Assembly: GCF_021134715.1 (NCBI RefSeq)
Contig: NC_060026.1
Span: 9,043,001 to 9,107,000 of the forward strand
Origin: Daphnia pulex
Taxonomy: Eukaryota; Arthropoda; Branchiopoda; Diplostraca; Daphniidae
Length of the DNA: 64,000 bases
Direction: 5' to 3'
A program made the position numbers and the translations under genes. The notes beneath the pieces were generated by a model. It made no database searches. It was not told the origin of the DNA and saw only the letters and a list, made by a program, of their open reading frames with translations. The stretch's first letter is position 1. Every line of letters begins with the position of its first letter. Below, in pieces: positions 1 through 11,134 of this stretch.

Positions 1-115
1 CAAATTGAATTAGGATACATGTGTGTTGAGATAACAAGATATTGAACCAATGGTGATTAATGTTATTTGAATGTTGTATCTGTTCTATAAGCCCAAACAT
101 ACCTTCACAAGAAAA

Positions 116-178
116 CGTGATTTGAACACGCAACCTCATGATCTGGAGTCAGGCGCGCTACCGTTGCGCCACGAAATC
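116..178 (-). pseudogene. tRNA-Trp pseudogene, 3' acceptor missing
   Basis: First copy of the array's tRNA-Trp. Here the 3' acceptor strand and its flank (27 bp relative to full units) are absent, so the acceptor stem cannot pair. The anticodon stem is also mismatched (ATCATG for ATCAGG). Confidence 0.85.
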
Positions 179-460
179 TTGATTTTCGATGTAATTACTA
201 TCGTTATATTTTGGGAACTACGGTGTCTTTTATAAAGGAATAGATTCTGATGGTAAGATTGATTATCACACGAACACATTTAGTCTTTTGAAAGAGTCAG
301 TCAGATTAGTCAGGTTATTTTTTTATATTTCCTTGGATCTTTTGATCGCCACAAGCCTTGATTTCCGTAATGAAAGCTAACAAGCTTAGGCATGATAGTC
401 GGCTACAATAGATGGGTTGTCGTCGTGCAATTTGTATCAAGAAGTATACGTGAGGGGCAA

Positions 461-531
461 GCATCGATGGTTCAGTGGTAGAATGCTCACCTGCCACGCG
501 GGCGGCCCGGGTTCGATTCCCGGTCGATGCA
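461..531 (+). tRNA. tRNA-Gly (GCC)
   Basis: First copy of the array's tRNA-Gly. The 71-nt gene folds with acceptor GCATCGA/TCGATGC, anticodon arm CTCGC-CTGCCAC-GCGGG (anticodon GCC), and T arm CCGGG-TTCGATT-CCCGG. The internal Pol III boxes are TGGTTCAGTGG (A) and GGTTCGATTCC (B), and a TTTT terminator follows at once. No intron or encoded CCA is present. This copy reads CTCAC instead of CTCGC in the anticodon stem, giving one A-C mismatch, so its function is less certain. Confidence 0.85.
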
Positions 532-718
532 TTTTAATCACCATTGCCCAAGACAGATTGGTTAAATCTACTCTATTGAGTTTAGTTTGCTGATATTCTT
601 GCGCAGTACGTATAAGGACGGTACTTAGTGGTTAGTGGTGGTTGAAGCAATCTCTTTAAGCGGACTCTTTTTTGTTTGCCAGATTGGTTTAGATTAGTTA
701 ATCTTCCTTTGATCATAC

Positions 719-935
719 CAATTGGCGAATAAACCATTTGTAGGACAGAGAGGTACAAGTTATATCCATCGCCAGACTCTGTGTTTGTATCGTGGAAACC
801 CAAGATAGTTATCGGTTCAAACTCGTCGTGTTCCAACTGCTGTGGTAATCGACATTCAGACGCAAATGTTCCCCCTTTTGTAAACTCACTTGGTTCTATG
901 CTCTCCCATTCCAAAAACTGTAGTCCCGTGTAGAT
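719..935 (-). other. Exon-like open segment, array copies in blocks 1 and 2
   Basis: On the minus strand each unit has a pyrimidine-rich tract, an acceptor ('gactttag'), an open segment of 217 bp and a donor ('ATTG|GTATGA'). The reading starts IYTGLQFLEWESIEPSEF, continues through FHDTNTESGDGYN and ends VYSPIG just before the donor. There is no ATG at its start, so it reads as an internal exon (phase 0 in, phase 1 out). I do not recognise the protein. Further copies in these blocks: 1721-1937, 4478-4694, 5460-5676, 6455-6671, 7437-7653, 8439-8655. Variants are mostly conservative: E to Q in EHDEFE, and SPIG, SQIG or SAVG at the end. Whether any copy is spliced into an mRNA is unknown. Near-identity may come from homogenisation of the array, not selection. 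Confidence 0.5.
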
Positions 936-1108
936 CTAAAGTCACATTTTGATAAAAAGAAAAAAAAAACAGCTGACTAAGATTCAAATTGAATTAGGAT
1001 ACATGTGTGTTGAGATAAAAAGATATAGAAACAATGGTGATTAATGTTATTTGAACGTTGAATCCGTTTTAAAAGCCTAAACATACCTTCACAAGAAATA
1101 TTTTTGCT

Positions 1109-1180
1109 TGATCTCAACGTGATTTGAACACGCAACCTCCTGATCTGGAGCCTGGCGCGCTACCGTTGCGCCACGAAATC
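1109..1180 (-). tRNA. tRNA-Trp (CCA), variant
   Basis: The 72-nt gene folds with acceptor GATTTCG/CGAGATC, D stem GCGC/GCGC, loop CTCCAGA (anticodon CCA) and T loop TTCAAAT. This copy has TGAGATC in the acceptor (wobble) and CCAGG in the 5' anticodon stem, giving an A-A mismatch. There is no immediate TTTT stop on the minus strand. Confidence 0.75.
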
Positions 1181-1462
1181 TTGGTTTTTGTTGTAATTAC
1201 TATCGTTATATTTTGGGAACTACGGTGTCTTTTATAAAGGAATAGATTCTGATGGTAAGATTGATTATCACACGAACACATTTAGTCTTTTGAAAGAGTC
1301 AGTCAGATTAGTCAGGTTATTTTTTTATATTTCCTTGGATCTTTTGATCGCCACAAGCCTTGATTTCCGTAATGAAAGCTAACAAGCTTAGGCATGATAG
1401 TCGGCTACAATAGATGGGTTGTCGTCTTGCAATTTGTATCAAGAAGTATACGTGAGGGGCAA

Positions 1463-1533
1463 GCATCGATGGTTCAGTGGTAGAATGCTCGCCTGCCACG
1501 CGGGCGGCCCGGGTTCGATTCCCGGTCGATGCA
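1463..1533 (+). tRNA. tRNA-Gly (GCC)
   Basis: Matches the array consensus in all stems, loops and Pol III boxes; TTTT follows directly. Confidence 0.96.
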
Positions 1534-2109
1534 TTTTAATCACCATTGCCCAAGACAGATTGGTAGAATCTACTCTAGTGAGTTTAGTTTGCTGATATTC
1601 TTGCGCAGTACGTATAAGGACGGTACTTAGTGGTTAGTGGTGGTTGGAGCAATCTCTTTAAGCGGACTCTTTTTTGTTTGCCAGATTGGTTTAGATTACT
1701 TAATCTTCCTTTGATCATACCAATTTGCGAATAAACCATTTGTAGGACAGAGAGGTACAAGTTATATCCATCGCCAGACTCTGTGTTTGTATCGTGGAAA
1801 CCCAAGATAGTTATCGGTTGAAACTCGTCGTGTTCCAACTGCTGTGGTAATCGACATTCAGACGCAAATGTTCCCCCTTTTGTAAACTCACTTGGTTCTA
1901 TGCTCTCCCATTCCAAAAACTGTAGTCCCGTGTAGATCTAAAGTCACATTTTGATAAAAAGAAAAAAAAGCAGCTGACTACAATTCAAATTGAATTAGGA
2001 TACATGTGTGTTGAGATAACAAGATATTGAACCAATGGTGATTAATGTTATTTGAACGTTGTATCTGTTCTATAAGCCCCAACATACCTTCACAAGAAAT
2101 ATTTTTGCT

Positions 2110-2181
2110 TGATCTCGACGTGATTTGAACACGCAACCTCATGATCTGGAGTCAGGCGCGCTACCGTTGCGCCACGAAATC
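2110..2181 (-). tRNA. tRNA-Trp (CCA), variant
   Basis: The 3' anticodon strand reads TCATG, breaking one pair; the same change occurs at 8828, 25762 and 30770. Confidence 0.75.
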
Positions 2182-2301
2182 TTGATTTTCGATGTAATTA
2201 CTATCGTTATATTTTGGGAACTACGGTGTCTTTTATAAAGGAATAGATTCTGATGGTAAGATTGATTATCACACGAACACATTTAGTCTTTTGAAAGAGT
2301 C

Positions 2302-4416
2302 TGTAGCGAGGCGGGTGCTCTGCCTCTCAAGGTGAAAGCCGTCAGCCTTTTATGACAAGGCAGGCGCTTTCAGCCTTGATACTTAGGTTGCTTCGGATGG
2401 TGCAATGCCAATTGCGTCATCCGACAAACATCTTTCTCTTCTTGTACCACCACATCCTGGTGATGGTGCAACTGTATACGTGTCTTTATCTACGTTGCAA
2501 TAACTAACCCTAAGTATAAAAGCCCACGCTCTGCCTCATCCCGGCAGAGTGATTCCGGCAGTGTACTCCCCAACAAGTGGTAAATAAAGTTTCCTTATAA
2601 TCTACTTTGTGTTTGTGTTTGTGTTTGTGTTAGTATAAGTGTAACTTCAGTGTGAGTTTATATTGTGATCGTCCAATCATCACAAATTGGTGAACGTGCC
2701 AGTTTGGCTTCGAACATCCGACTTTTCAACAATCATCGAGGAAGGAAGAGAAACACCAAAGCGGTAAGTGAATGACGACTCCTACCTTACCTTCTAAAGA
2801 TACATCTTATGCTGCTTTAAACGAGTCCCTGATAGGGGAGATAGATTTAGAAGAAGACAGTTACATAAGATCCCTTCCACAAAATATTTTACCCATTAGA
2901 GATAGATTTTTATCACAGTGGAACGAGTTAATTAAACTTACAAAAGACGTCGCAGATAGGACATCTACCAGACGAGTGACAAGAAGCGATTTTCTTGCGA
3001 AACAGAAAGACATCAAAAGTCAAGTATACAATTCATTAAAACAATATACGTACGAATTTTATAAAAAAGAATTAGGGGGATCTCAATATATAACCGGTGA
3101 GGCAAAGGAAAAAGTAGTCGACAATATAGTAACATATTTAGTGCAGTTAAAAGGAGATTCCTTAGTGTATGAGCCGTTGATTCAAAATATACGAACAGCA
3201 CACAGTAAGGAAGTCGAATTCAGAAACAAAGCTTTTAAAGTCTTCAGACGTGAATTGATTTTTAAACAGTTATCTCTGGAAAATTATGCGAATAGCCTTG
3301 AAGTACAATTAGAAACCCAAAAAGCAAAAAGTGAGAGAGAAGTCGATAGCGTAAGACGAGATCTTTCTAAAAAATTAGCAGATTGTTTTATCGATAATAC
3401 TCGATTAACAACAGAGGTAGACAATCCACAAAGCTCCAACGTTAAGCAAGCAGCTCGGATAGCAGAATTAAATAGCAAAGTAGAGGATCATCAGACGAGT
3501 AGTGAAAGTAAATCATTTTTTAACGAATACGAAGTAGTAAAGAAGGATTTAGAGAAAGCGGAAGACATTTTACTAAAGAGGGACGAGTATATTAAAAATC
3601 TGAAAGACACTTTAACCCAGCTAGAAAACGATTCAAAGGATAAAATAAAACAACTCGTTGATAGCTACAACGCGTTAGGTATTAAACACGACTCCCTAGA
3701 AAACTCCTGTAAAGTAGCTGACAGCGAAATTATCGAACTAAAAAACAAAAATTCTCAACTGAACGTGGAGTTAAATAAGGCTATCAACGATAACTTAGCT
3801 AACTTGACAGACCTAAGCGACCAGAACGTACAATTAACTACCCAATTAACAAAATTACAACAAGACGTCGCCACTAAAGAATTATCAGTAGACTCTTTAA
3901 GGCAAATTAACAAAGGATTGAACTTAGATATAGCCACGTTACAACAACAATTAGCACAGCAGACAGCACAAATCACTCAACCCCTAAACATGACTCCGAC
4001 TCCCCCGATTCCTCCAACACCACCGACCGCTCCTATACAAAATCCTTCAAACCAACAACAAGGCCCTAGAGCACCTTCGCCCGATCCAAACAATGTTCCA
4101 TTGACCAAAAGTCATCTCTGTGAACTATACTCACAGGATGAACGAAAATCAATTCCCGTATACAAAGGAAAAAGAGGAGATCAGCTCATAAATAATTGGT
4201 TAAAAGACGCCGAAAGAGTAGCTCAAAGCGCAGGATGGAGCGCCAAGGATAAAATTAAATATTTTTCAGACAGATTAAGAGGCGATGCCGCGGATTGGCA
4301 CAGTGACTACATAGATCACGCTGCGGATAAAGAAGATTACGATGCGTGGGAAAAAGCCCTCATTAGCAGATTTTTAACAGAAACAGAAATCGAGAATCTT
4401 AAAAAACAACTAAATG
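2302..4416 (+). mobile_element. Incomplete Ty3/Gypsy LTR+gag copy 1
   Basis: LTR (2302-2684), leader, and the first part of gag (from the ATG at 2772), nearly identical to the element at 30,962-44,555. The left junction with the array (AGTC then TGTAGC) is the same as in the long element. On the right the copy runs into a 4-bp filler (GACA) and then the array at 4421. This is a fossil fragment with no pol or second LTR. It was duplicated with its surroundings, so it is not an independent insertion. Confidence 0.93.
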
Positions 4417-4856
4417 GACAGGACTCTTTTTTGTTTGCCAGATTGGTTTAGATTACTTAATCTTCCTTTGATCATACCAATTGGCGAATAAACCATTTGT
4501 AGGACAGAGAGGTACAAGTTATATCCATCGCCAGACTCTGTGTTTGTATCGTGGAAACCCAAGATAGTTATCGGTTCAAACTCGTCGTGTTCCAACTGCT
4601 GTGGTAATCGACATTCAGACGCAAATGTTCCCCCTTTTGTAAACTCACTTGGTTCTATGCTCTCCCATTCCAAAAACTGTAGTCCCGTGTAGATCTAAAG
4701 TCACATTTTGATAAAAAGAAAAAAAACAGCTGACTAAGATTCAAATTGAATTAGGATACATGTGTGTTGAGATAACAAGATATTGAACCAATGGTGATTA
4801 ATGTTATTTGAATGTTGTATCTGTTCTATAAGCCCAAACATACCTTCACAAGAAAA

Positions 4857-4919
4857 CGTGATTTGAACACGCAACCTCCTGATCTGGAGTCAGGCGCGCT
4901 ACCGTTGCGCCACGAAATC
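4857..4919 (-). pseudogene. tRNA-Trp pseudogene, 3' acceptor missing
   Basis: Same loss of the 3' acceptor strand as at 116-178; the rest of the cloverleaf is consensus. Confidence 0.85.
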
Positions 4920-5201
4920 TTTATTTTCGATGTAATTACTATCGTTATATTTTGGGAACTACGGTGTCTTTTATAAAGGAATAGATTCTGATGGTAAGAT
5001 TGATTATCACACGAACACATTTAGTCTTTTGAAAGAGTCAGTCAGATTAGTCAGGTTATTTTTTTATATTTCCTTGGATCTTTTGATCGCCACAAGCCTT
5101 GATTTCCGTAATGAAAGCTAACAAGCTTAGGCATGATAGTCGGCTACAATAGATGGGTTGTCGTCGTGCAATTTGTATCAAGAAGTATACGTGAGGGGCA
5201 A

Positions 5202-5272
5202 GCATCGATGGTTCAGTGGTAGAATGCTCACCTGCCACGCGGGCGGCCCGGGTTCGATTCCCGGTCGATGCA
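5202..5272 (+). tRNA. tRNA-Gly (GCC)
   Basis: Carries the CTCAC anticodon-stem variant (one A-C mismatch), otherwise consensus. Confidence 0.85.
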
Positions 5273-5849
5273 TTTTAATCACCATTGCCCAAGACAGATT
5301 GGTAGAATCTACTCTATTGAGTTTAGTTTGCTGATATTCTTGCGCAGTACGTATAAGGACGGTACTTAGTGGTTAGTGGTGGTTGAAGCAATCTCTTTAA
5401 GCGGACTCTTTTTTGTTTGCCAGATTGGTTTAGATTAGTTAATCTTCCTTTGATCATACCAATTGGCGAATAAACCATTTGTAGGACAGAGAGGTACAAG
5501 TTATATCCATCGCCAGACTCTGTGTTTGTATCGTGGAAACCCAAGATAGTTATCGGTTCAAACTCGTCGTGTTCCAACTGCTGTGGTAATCGACATTCAG
5601 ACGCAAATGTTCCCCCTTTTGTAAACTCACTTGGTTCTATGCTCTCCCATTCCAAAAACTGTAGTCCCGTGTAGATCTAAAGTCACATTTTGATAAAAAG
5701 AAAAAAAAAACAGCTGACTAAGATTCAAATTGAATTAGGATACATGTGTGTTGAGATAACAAGATATAGAAAAAATGGTGATTAATGTTATTTGAACGTT
5801 GTATCCATTTTAAAAGCCTAAACATACCTTCACAAGAAATATTTTTGCT

Positions 5850-5921
5850 TGATCTCGACGTGATTTGAACACGCAACCTCCTGATCTGGAGTCAGGCGCG
5901 CTACCGTTGCGCCACGAAATC
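5850..5921 (-). tRNA. tRNA-Trp (CCA)
   Basis: Consensus copy: all four stems pair and the anticodon is CCA. The B box is GTTCAAATCAC. A 'GGCTTTTAAAA' about 40 nt downstream on the minus strand is the first possible Pol III stop. Confidence 0.95.
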
Positions 5922-6203
5922 TTGATTTTCGATGTAATTACTATCGTTATATTTTGGGAACTACGGTGTCTTTTATAAAGGAATAGATTCTGATGGTAAG
6001 ATTGATTATCACACGAACACATATAGTCTTTTGAAAGAGTCAGTCAGATTAGTCAGGTTATTTTTTTATATTTCTTTGGATCTTTTGATCGCCACAAGCC
6101 TTGATTTCCGTAATGAAAGCTAACAAGCTTAGGCATGATAGTCGGCTACAATAGATGGGTTGTCGTCGTGCAATTTGGATCAAGAAGTATACGTGAGGGG
6201 CAA

Positions 6204-6274
6204 GCATCGATGGTTCAGTGGTAGAATGCTCGCCTGCCACGCGGGCGGCCCGGGTTCGATTCCCGGTCGATGCA
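6204..6274 (+). tRNA. tRNA-Gly (GCC)
   Basis: Consensus copy in a short 975-bp type unit (next tRNA-Gly starts 975 bp on). Confidence 0.96.
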
Positions 6275-6833
6275 TTTTAATCACCATTGCCCAAGACAGA
6301 TTGGTAGAATCTACTCTATTGACTTTAGTTTGCTGATATTCTTGCGCAGTACGTATAAGGACGGTAGTTAGTGGTGGTTGAAGCAATCTCTTTAAGCGGA
6401 CTCTTTTTTGTTTGCCAGATTGGTTTAGATTACTTAATCTTCCTTTGATCATACCAACTGCCGAATAAACCATTTGTAGGACAGAGAGGTACAAGTTATA
6501 TCCATCGCCAGACTCTGTGTTTGTATCGTGGAAACCCAAGATAGTTATCGGTTCAAACTCGTCGTGTTCCAACTGCTGTGGTAATCGACATTCAGACGCA
6601 AATGTTCCCCCTTTTGTAAACTCACTTGGTTCTATGCTCTCCCATTCCAAAAACTGTAGTCCCGTGTAGATCTAAAGTCACATTTTGATAAAAAGAAAAA
6701 AAACAGCTGACTAAGATTCAAATTGAATTAGGATACATGTGTGTTGAGATAACAAGATATTGAACCAATGGTGATTAATGTTATTTGAATGTTGTATCTG
6801 TTCTATAAGCCCAAACATACCTTCACAAGAAAA

Positions 6834-6896
6834 CGTGATTTGAACACGCAACCTCATGATCTGGAGTCAGGCGCGCTACCGTTGCGCCACGAAATC
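6834..6896 (-). pseudogene. tRNA-Trp pseudogene, 3' acceptor missing
   Basis: Offset counterpart of 116-178, with the same loss and the same TCATG change. Confidence 0.85.
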
Positions 6897-7178
6897 TTGA
6901 TTTTCGATGTAATTACTATCGTTATATTTTGGGAACTACGGTGTCTTTTATAAAGGAATAGATTCTGATGGTAAGATTGATTATCACACGAACACATTTA
7001 GTCTTTTGAAAGAGTCAGTCAGATTAGTCAGGTTATTTTTTTATATTTCCTTGGATCTTTTGATCGCCACAAGCCTTGATTTCCGTAATGAAAGCTAACA
7101 AGCTTAGGCATGATAGTCGGCTACAATAGATGGGTTGTCGTCGTGCAATTTGTATCAAGAAGTATACGTGAGGGGCAA

Positions 7179-7249
7179 GCATCGATGGTTCAGTGGTAGA
7201 ATGCTCACCTGCCACGCGGGCGGCCCGGGTTCGATTCCCGGTCGATGCA
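7179..7249 (+). tRNA. tRNA-Gly (GCC)
   Basis: CTCAC anticodon-stem variant; it is the 6,718-bp-offset counterpart of the gene at 461-531. Confidence 0.85.
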
Positions 7250-7826
7250 TTTTAATCACCATTGCCCAAGACAGATTGGTTAAATCTACTCTATTGAGTT
7301 TAGTTTGCTGATATTCTTGCGCAGTACGTATAAGGACGGTACTTAGTGGTTAGTGGTGGTTGAAGCAATCTCTTTAAGCGGACTCTTTTTTGTTTGCCAG
7401 ATTGGTTTAGATTAGTTAATCTTCCTTTGATCATACCAATTGGCGAATAAACCATTTGTAGGACAGAGAGGTACAAGTTATATCCATCGCCAGACTCTGT
7501 GTTTGTATCGTGGAAACCCAAGATAGTTATCGGTTCAAACTCGTCGTGTTCCAACTGCTGTGGTAATCGACATTCAGACGCAAATGTTCCCCCTTTTGTA
7601 AACTCACTTGGTTCTATGCTCTCCCATTCCAAAAACTGTAGTCCCGTGTAGATCTAAAGTCACATTTTGATAAAAAGAAAAAAAAAACAGCTGACTAAGA
7701 TTCAAATTGAATTAGGATACATGTGTGTTGAGATAAAAAGATATAGAAACAATGGTGATTAATGTTATTTGAACGTTGAATCCGTTTTAAAAGCCTAAAC
7801 ATACCTTCACAAGAAATATTTTTGCT

Positions 7827-7898
7827 TGATCTCGACGTGATTTGAACACGCAACCTCCTGATCTGGAGCCTGGCGCGCTACCGTTGCGCCACGAAATC
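7827..7898 (-). tRNA. tRNA-Trp (CCA), variant
   Basis: CCAGG anticodon-stem variant with an A-A mismatch; counterpart of 1109-1180. Confidence 0.75.
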
Positions 7899-8180
7899 TT
7901 GGTTTTTGTTGTAATTACTATCGTTATATTTTGGGAACTACGGTGTCTTTTATAAAGGAATAGATTCTGATGGTAAGATTGATTATCACACGAACACATT
8001 TAGTCTTTTGAAAGAGTCAGTCAGATTAGTCAGGTTATTTTTTTATATTTCCTTGGATCTTTTGATCGCCACAAGCCTTGATTTCCGTAATGAAAGCTAA
8101 CAAGCTTAGGCATGATAGTCGGCTACAATAGATGGGTTGTCGTCTTGCAATTTGTATCAAGAAGTATACGTGAGGGGCAA

Positions 8181-8251
8181 GCATCGATGGTTCAGTGGTA
8201 GAATGCTCGCCTGCCACGCGGGCGGCCCGGGTTCGATTCCCGGTCGATGCA
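8181..8251 (+). tRNA. tRNA-Gly (GCC)
   Basis: Consensus copy; counterpart of 1463-1533 in the higher-order duplication. Confidence 0.96.
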
Positions 8252-8827
8252 TTTTAATCACCATTGCCCAAGACAGATTGGTAGAATCTACTCTAGTGAG
8301 TTTAGTTTGCTGATATTCTTGCGCAGTACGTATAAGGACGGTACTTAGTGGTTAGTGGTGGTTGGAGCAATCTCTTTAAGCGGACTCTTTTTTGTTTGCC
8401 AGATTGGTTTAGATTACTTAATCTTCCTTTGATCATACCAATTTGCGAATAAACCATTTGTAGGACAGAGAGGTACAAGTTATATCCATCGCCAGACTCT
8501 GTGTTTGTATCGTGGAAACCCAAGATAGTTATCGGTTGAAACTCGTCGTGTTCCAACTGCTGTGGTAATCGACATTCAGACGCAAATGTTCCCCCTTTTG
8601 TAAACTCACTTGGTTCTATGCTCTCCCATTCCAAAAACTGTAGTCCCGTGTAGATCTAAAGTCACATTTTGATAAAAAGAAAAAAAAGCAGCTGACTACA
8701 ATTCAAATTGAATTAGGATACATGTGTGTTGAGATAACAAGATATTGAACCAATGGTGATTAATGTTATTTGAACGTTGTATCTGTTCTATAAGCCCCAA
8801 CATACCTTCACAAGAAATATTTTTGCT

Positions 8828-8899
8828 TGATCTCGACGTGATTTGAACACGCAACCTCATGATCTGGAGTCAGGCGCGCTACCGTTGCGCCACGAAATC
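8828..8899 (-). tRNA. tRNA-Trp (CCA), variant
   Basis: TCATG anticodon-stem mismatch; counterpart of 2110-2181. Confidence 0.75.
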
Positions 8900-9019
8900 T
8901 TGATTTTCGATGTAATTACTATCGTTATATTTTGGGAACTACGGTGTCTTTTATAAAGGAATAGATTCTGATGGTAAGATTGATTATCACACGAACACAT
9001 TTAGTCTTTTGAAAGAGTC

Positions 9020-11134
9020 TGTAGCGAGGCGGGTGCTCTGCCTCTCAAGGTGAAAGCCGTCAGCCTTTTATGACAAGGCAGGCGCTTTCAGCCTTGATAC
9101 TTAGGTTGCTTCGGATGGTGCAATGCCAATTGCGTCATCCGACAAACATCTTTCTCTTCTTGTACCACCACATCCTGGTGATGGTGCAACTGTATACGTG
9201 TCTTTATCTACGTTGCAATAACTAACCCTAAGTATAAAAGCCCACGCTCTGCCTCATCCCGGCAGAGTGATTCCGGCAGTGTACTCCCCAACAAGTGGTA
9301 AATAAAGTTTCCTTATAATCTACTTTGTGTTTGTGTTTGTGTTTGTGTTAGTATAAGTGTAACTTCAGTGTGAGTTTATATTGTGATCGTCCAATCATCA
9401 CAAATTGGTGAACGTGCCAGTTTGGCTTCGAACATCCGACTTTTCAACAATCATCGAGGAAGGAAGAGAAACACCAAAGCGGTAAGTGAATGACGACTCC
9501 TACCTTACCTTCTAAAGATACATCTTATGCTGCTTTAAACGAGTCCCTGATAGGGGAGATAGATTTAGAAGAAGACAGTTACATAAGATCCCTTCCACAA
9601 AATATTTTACCCATTAGAGATAGATTTTTATCACAGTGGAACGAGTTAATTAAACTTACAAAAGACGTCGCAGATAGGACATCTACCAGACGAGTGACAA
9701 GAAGCGATTTTCTTGCGAAACAGAAAGACATCAAAAGTCAAGTATACAATTCATTAAAACAATATACGTACGAATTTTATAAAAAAGAATTAGGGGGATC
9801 TCAATATATAACCGGTGAGGCAAAGGAAAAAGTAGTCGACAATATAGTAACATATTTAGTGCAGTTAAAAGGAGATTCCTTAGTGTATGAGCCGTTGATT
9901 CAAAATATACGAACAGCACACAGTAAGGAAGTCGAATTCAGAAACAAAGCTTTTAAAGTCTTCAGACGTGAATTGATTTTTAAACAGTTATCTCTGGAAA
10001 ATTATGCGAATAGCCTTGAAGTACAATTAGAAACCCAAAAAGCAAAAAGTGAGAGAGAAGTCGATAGCGTAAGACGAGATCTTTCTAAAAAATTAGCAGA
10101 TTGTTTTATCGATAATACTCGATTAACAACAGAGGTAGACAATCCACAAAGCTCCAACGTTAAGCAAGCAGCTCGGATAGCAGAATTAAATAGCAAAGTA
10201 GAGGATCATCAGACGAGTAGTGAAAGTAAATCATTTTTTAACGAATACGAAGTAGTAAAGAAGGATTTAGAGAAAGCGGAAGACATTTTACTAAAGAGGG
10301 ACGAGTATATTAAAAATCTGAAAGACACTTTAACCCAGCTAGAAAACGATTCAAAGGATAAAATAAAACAACTCGTTGATAGCTACAACGCGTTAGGTAT
10401 TAAACACGACTCCCTAGAAAACTCCTGTAAAGTAGCTGACAGCGAAATTATCGAACTAAAAAACAAAAATTCTCAACTGAACGTGGAGTTAAATAAGGCT
10501 ATCAACGATAACTTAGCTAACTTGACAGACCTAAGCGACCAGAACGTACAATTAACTACCCAATTAACAAAATTACAACAAGACGTCGCCACTAAAGAAT
10601 TATCAGTAGACTCTTTAAGGCAAATTAACAAAGGATTGAACTTAGATATAGCCACGTTACAACAACAATTAGCACAGCAGACAGCACAAATCACTCAACC
10701 CCTAAACATGACTCCGACTCCCCCGATTCCTCCAACACCACCGACCGCTCCTATACAAAATCCTTCAAACCAACAACAAGGCCCTAGAGCACCTTCGCCC
10801 GATCCAAACAATGTTCCATTGACCAAAAGTCATCTCTGTGAACTATACTCACAGGATGAACGAAAATCAATTCCCGTATACAAAGGAAAAAGAGGAGATC
10901 AGCTCATAAATAATTGGTTAAAAGACGCCGAAAGAGTAGCTCAAAGCGCAGGATGGAGCGCCAAGGATAAAATTAAATATTTTTCAGACAGATTAAGAGG
11001 CGATGCCGCGGATTGGCACAGTGACTACATAGATCACGCTGCGGATAAAGAAGATTACGATGCGTGGGAAAAAGCCCTCATTAGCAGATTTTTAACAGAA
11101 ACAGAAATCGAGAATCTTAAAAAACAACTAAATG
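9020..11134 (+). mobile_element. Incomplete Ty3/Gypsy LTR+gag copy 2
   Basis: Same content and same two junctions as copy 1, at offset 6,718 bp: LTR at 9020-9402, gag start at 9490, back into the array at 11139. Sharing both junctions shows that the two copies arose by duplication of one incomplete insertion. Confidence 0.93.

Larger units (their letters stand above)
1..2301. repeat. tRNA/exon tandem array, block 1
   Basis: This is the left end of the array of ~1,002-bp units, and it runs off the window. Each unit reads: tRNA-Trp on the minus strand, spacer, tRNA-Gly on the plus strand, T-run, then an exon-like segment on the minus strand ending at a pyrimidine-rich stretch. The block holds two whole units and the start of a third, where the LTR+gag copy begins. 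The spacing between the two tRNA-Gly genes is 1,002 bp. Confidence 0.95.
1..4715. repeat. 6.7-kb higher-order duplication, copy 1
   Basis: Corresponding bases 1 to ~4,715 and 6,719 to ~11,433 match at a constant offset of 6,718 bp. The match includes two array units, the LTR+gag copy and its abnormal junction back into the array. I saw only a few differences, such as one base in the tRNA-Trp 3' acceptor strand (1,109-1,180 against 7,827-7,898). The duplication must begin before base 1. Confidence 0.9.
4421..9019. repeat. tRNA/exon tandem array, block 2
   Basis: The array resumes inside a unit just upstream of its exon-like segment and continues until the second LTR+gag copy. tRNA-Gly spacings are 1,002, 975 and 1,002 bp. 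The 975-bp step is a shorter unit variant: its tRNA-Trp has lost its 3' flank and it lacks about 8 bp in the spacer after tRNA-Gly. Bases 6,719-9,019 repeat bases 1-2,301 almost exactly. Confidence 0.95.

Noticed and set aside
315-497. Repeated ~60-residue minus-strand frames (MAGEHSTTEPSML type) across all units
   Set aside because: They are the antisense of tRNA-Gly and its 5' flank. Conservation follows from the tRNA and the repeat, and the frames lack other support.
461-531. tRNA-derived SINE family
   Set aside because: The tRNAs have complete mature ends, no A- or T-rich retroposon tail, and no target duplications. Spacing is that of tandem repeats, not dispersed insertions.
5810-6022. 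Repeated ~70-residue minus-strand frames (MCSCDNQSYHQN, SWRNGSAPDSRSGG type)
   Set aside because: They run through the tRNA-Trp gene itself in sense orientation, so they are chance frames over an RNA gene.
6180-6650. 156-residue frames ending RPGIEPGPPAWQAS
   Set aside because: The exon-like segment runs on through the spacer and the antisense tRNA-Gly only because a small deletion alters the frame; the tail is a tRNA shadow.
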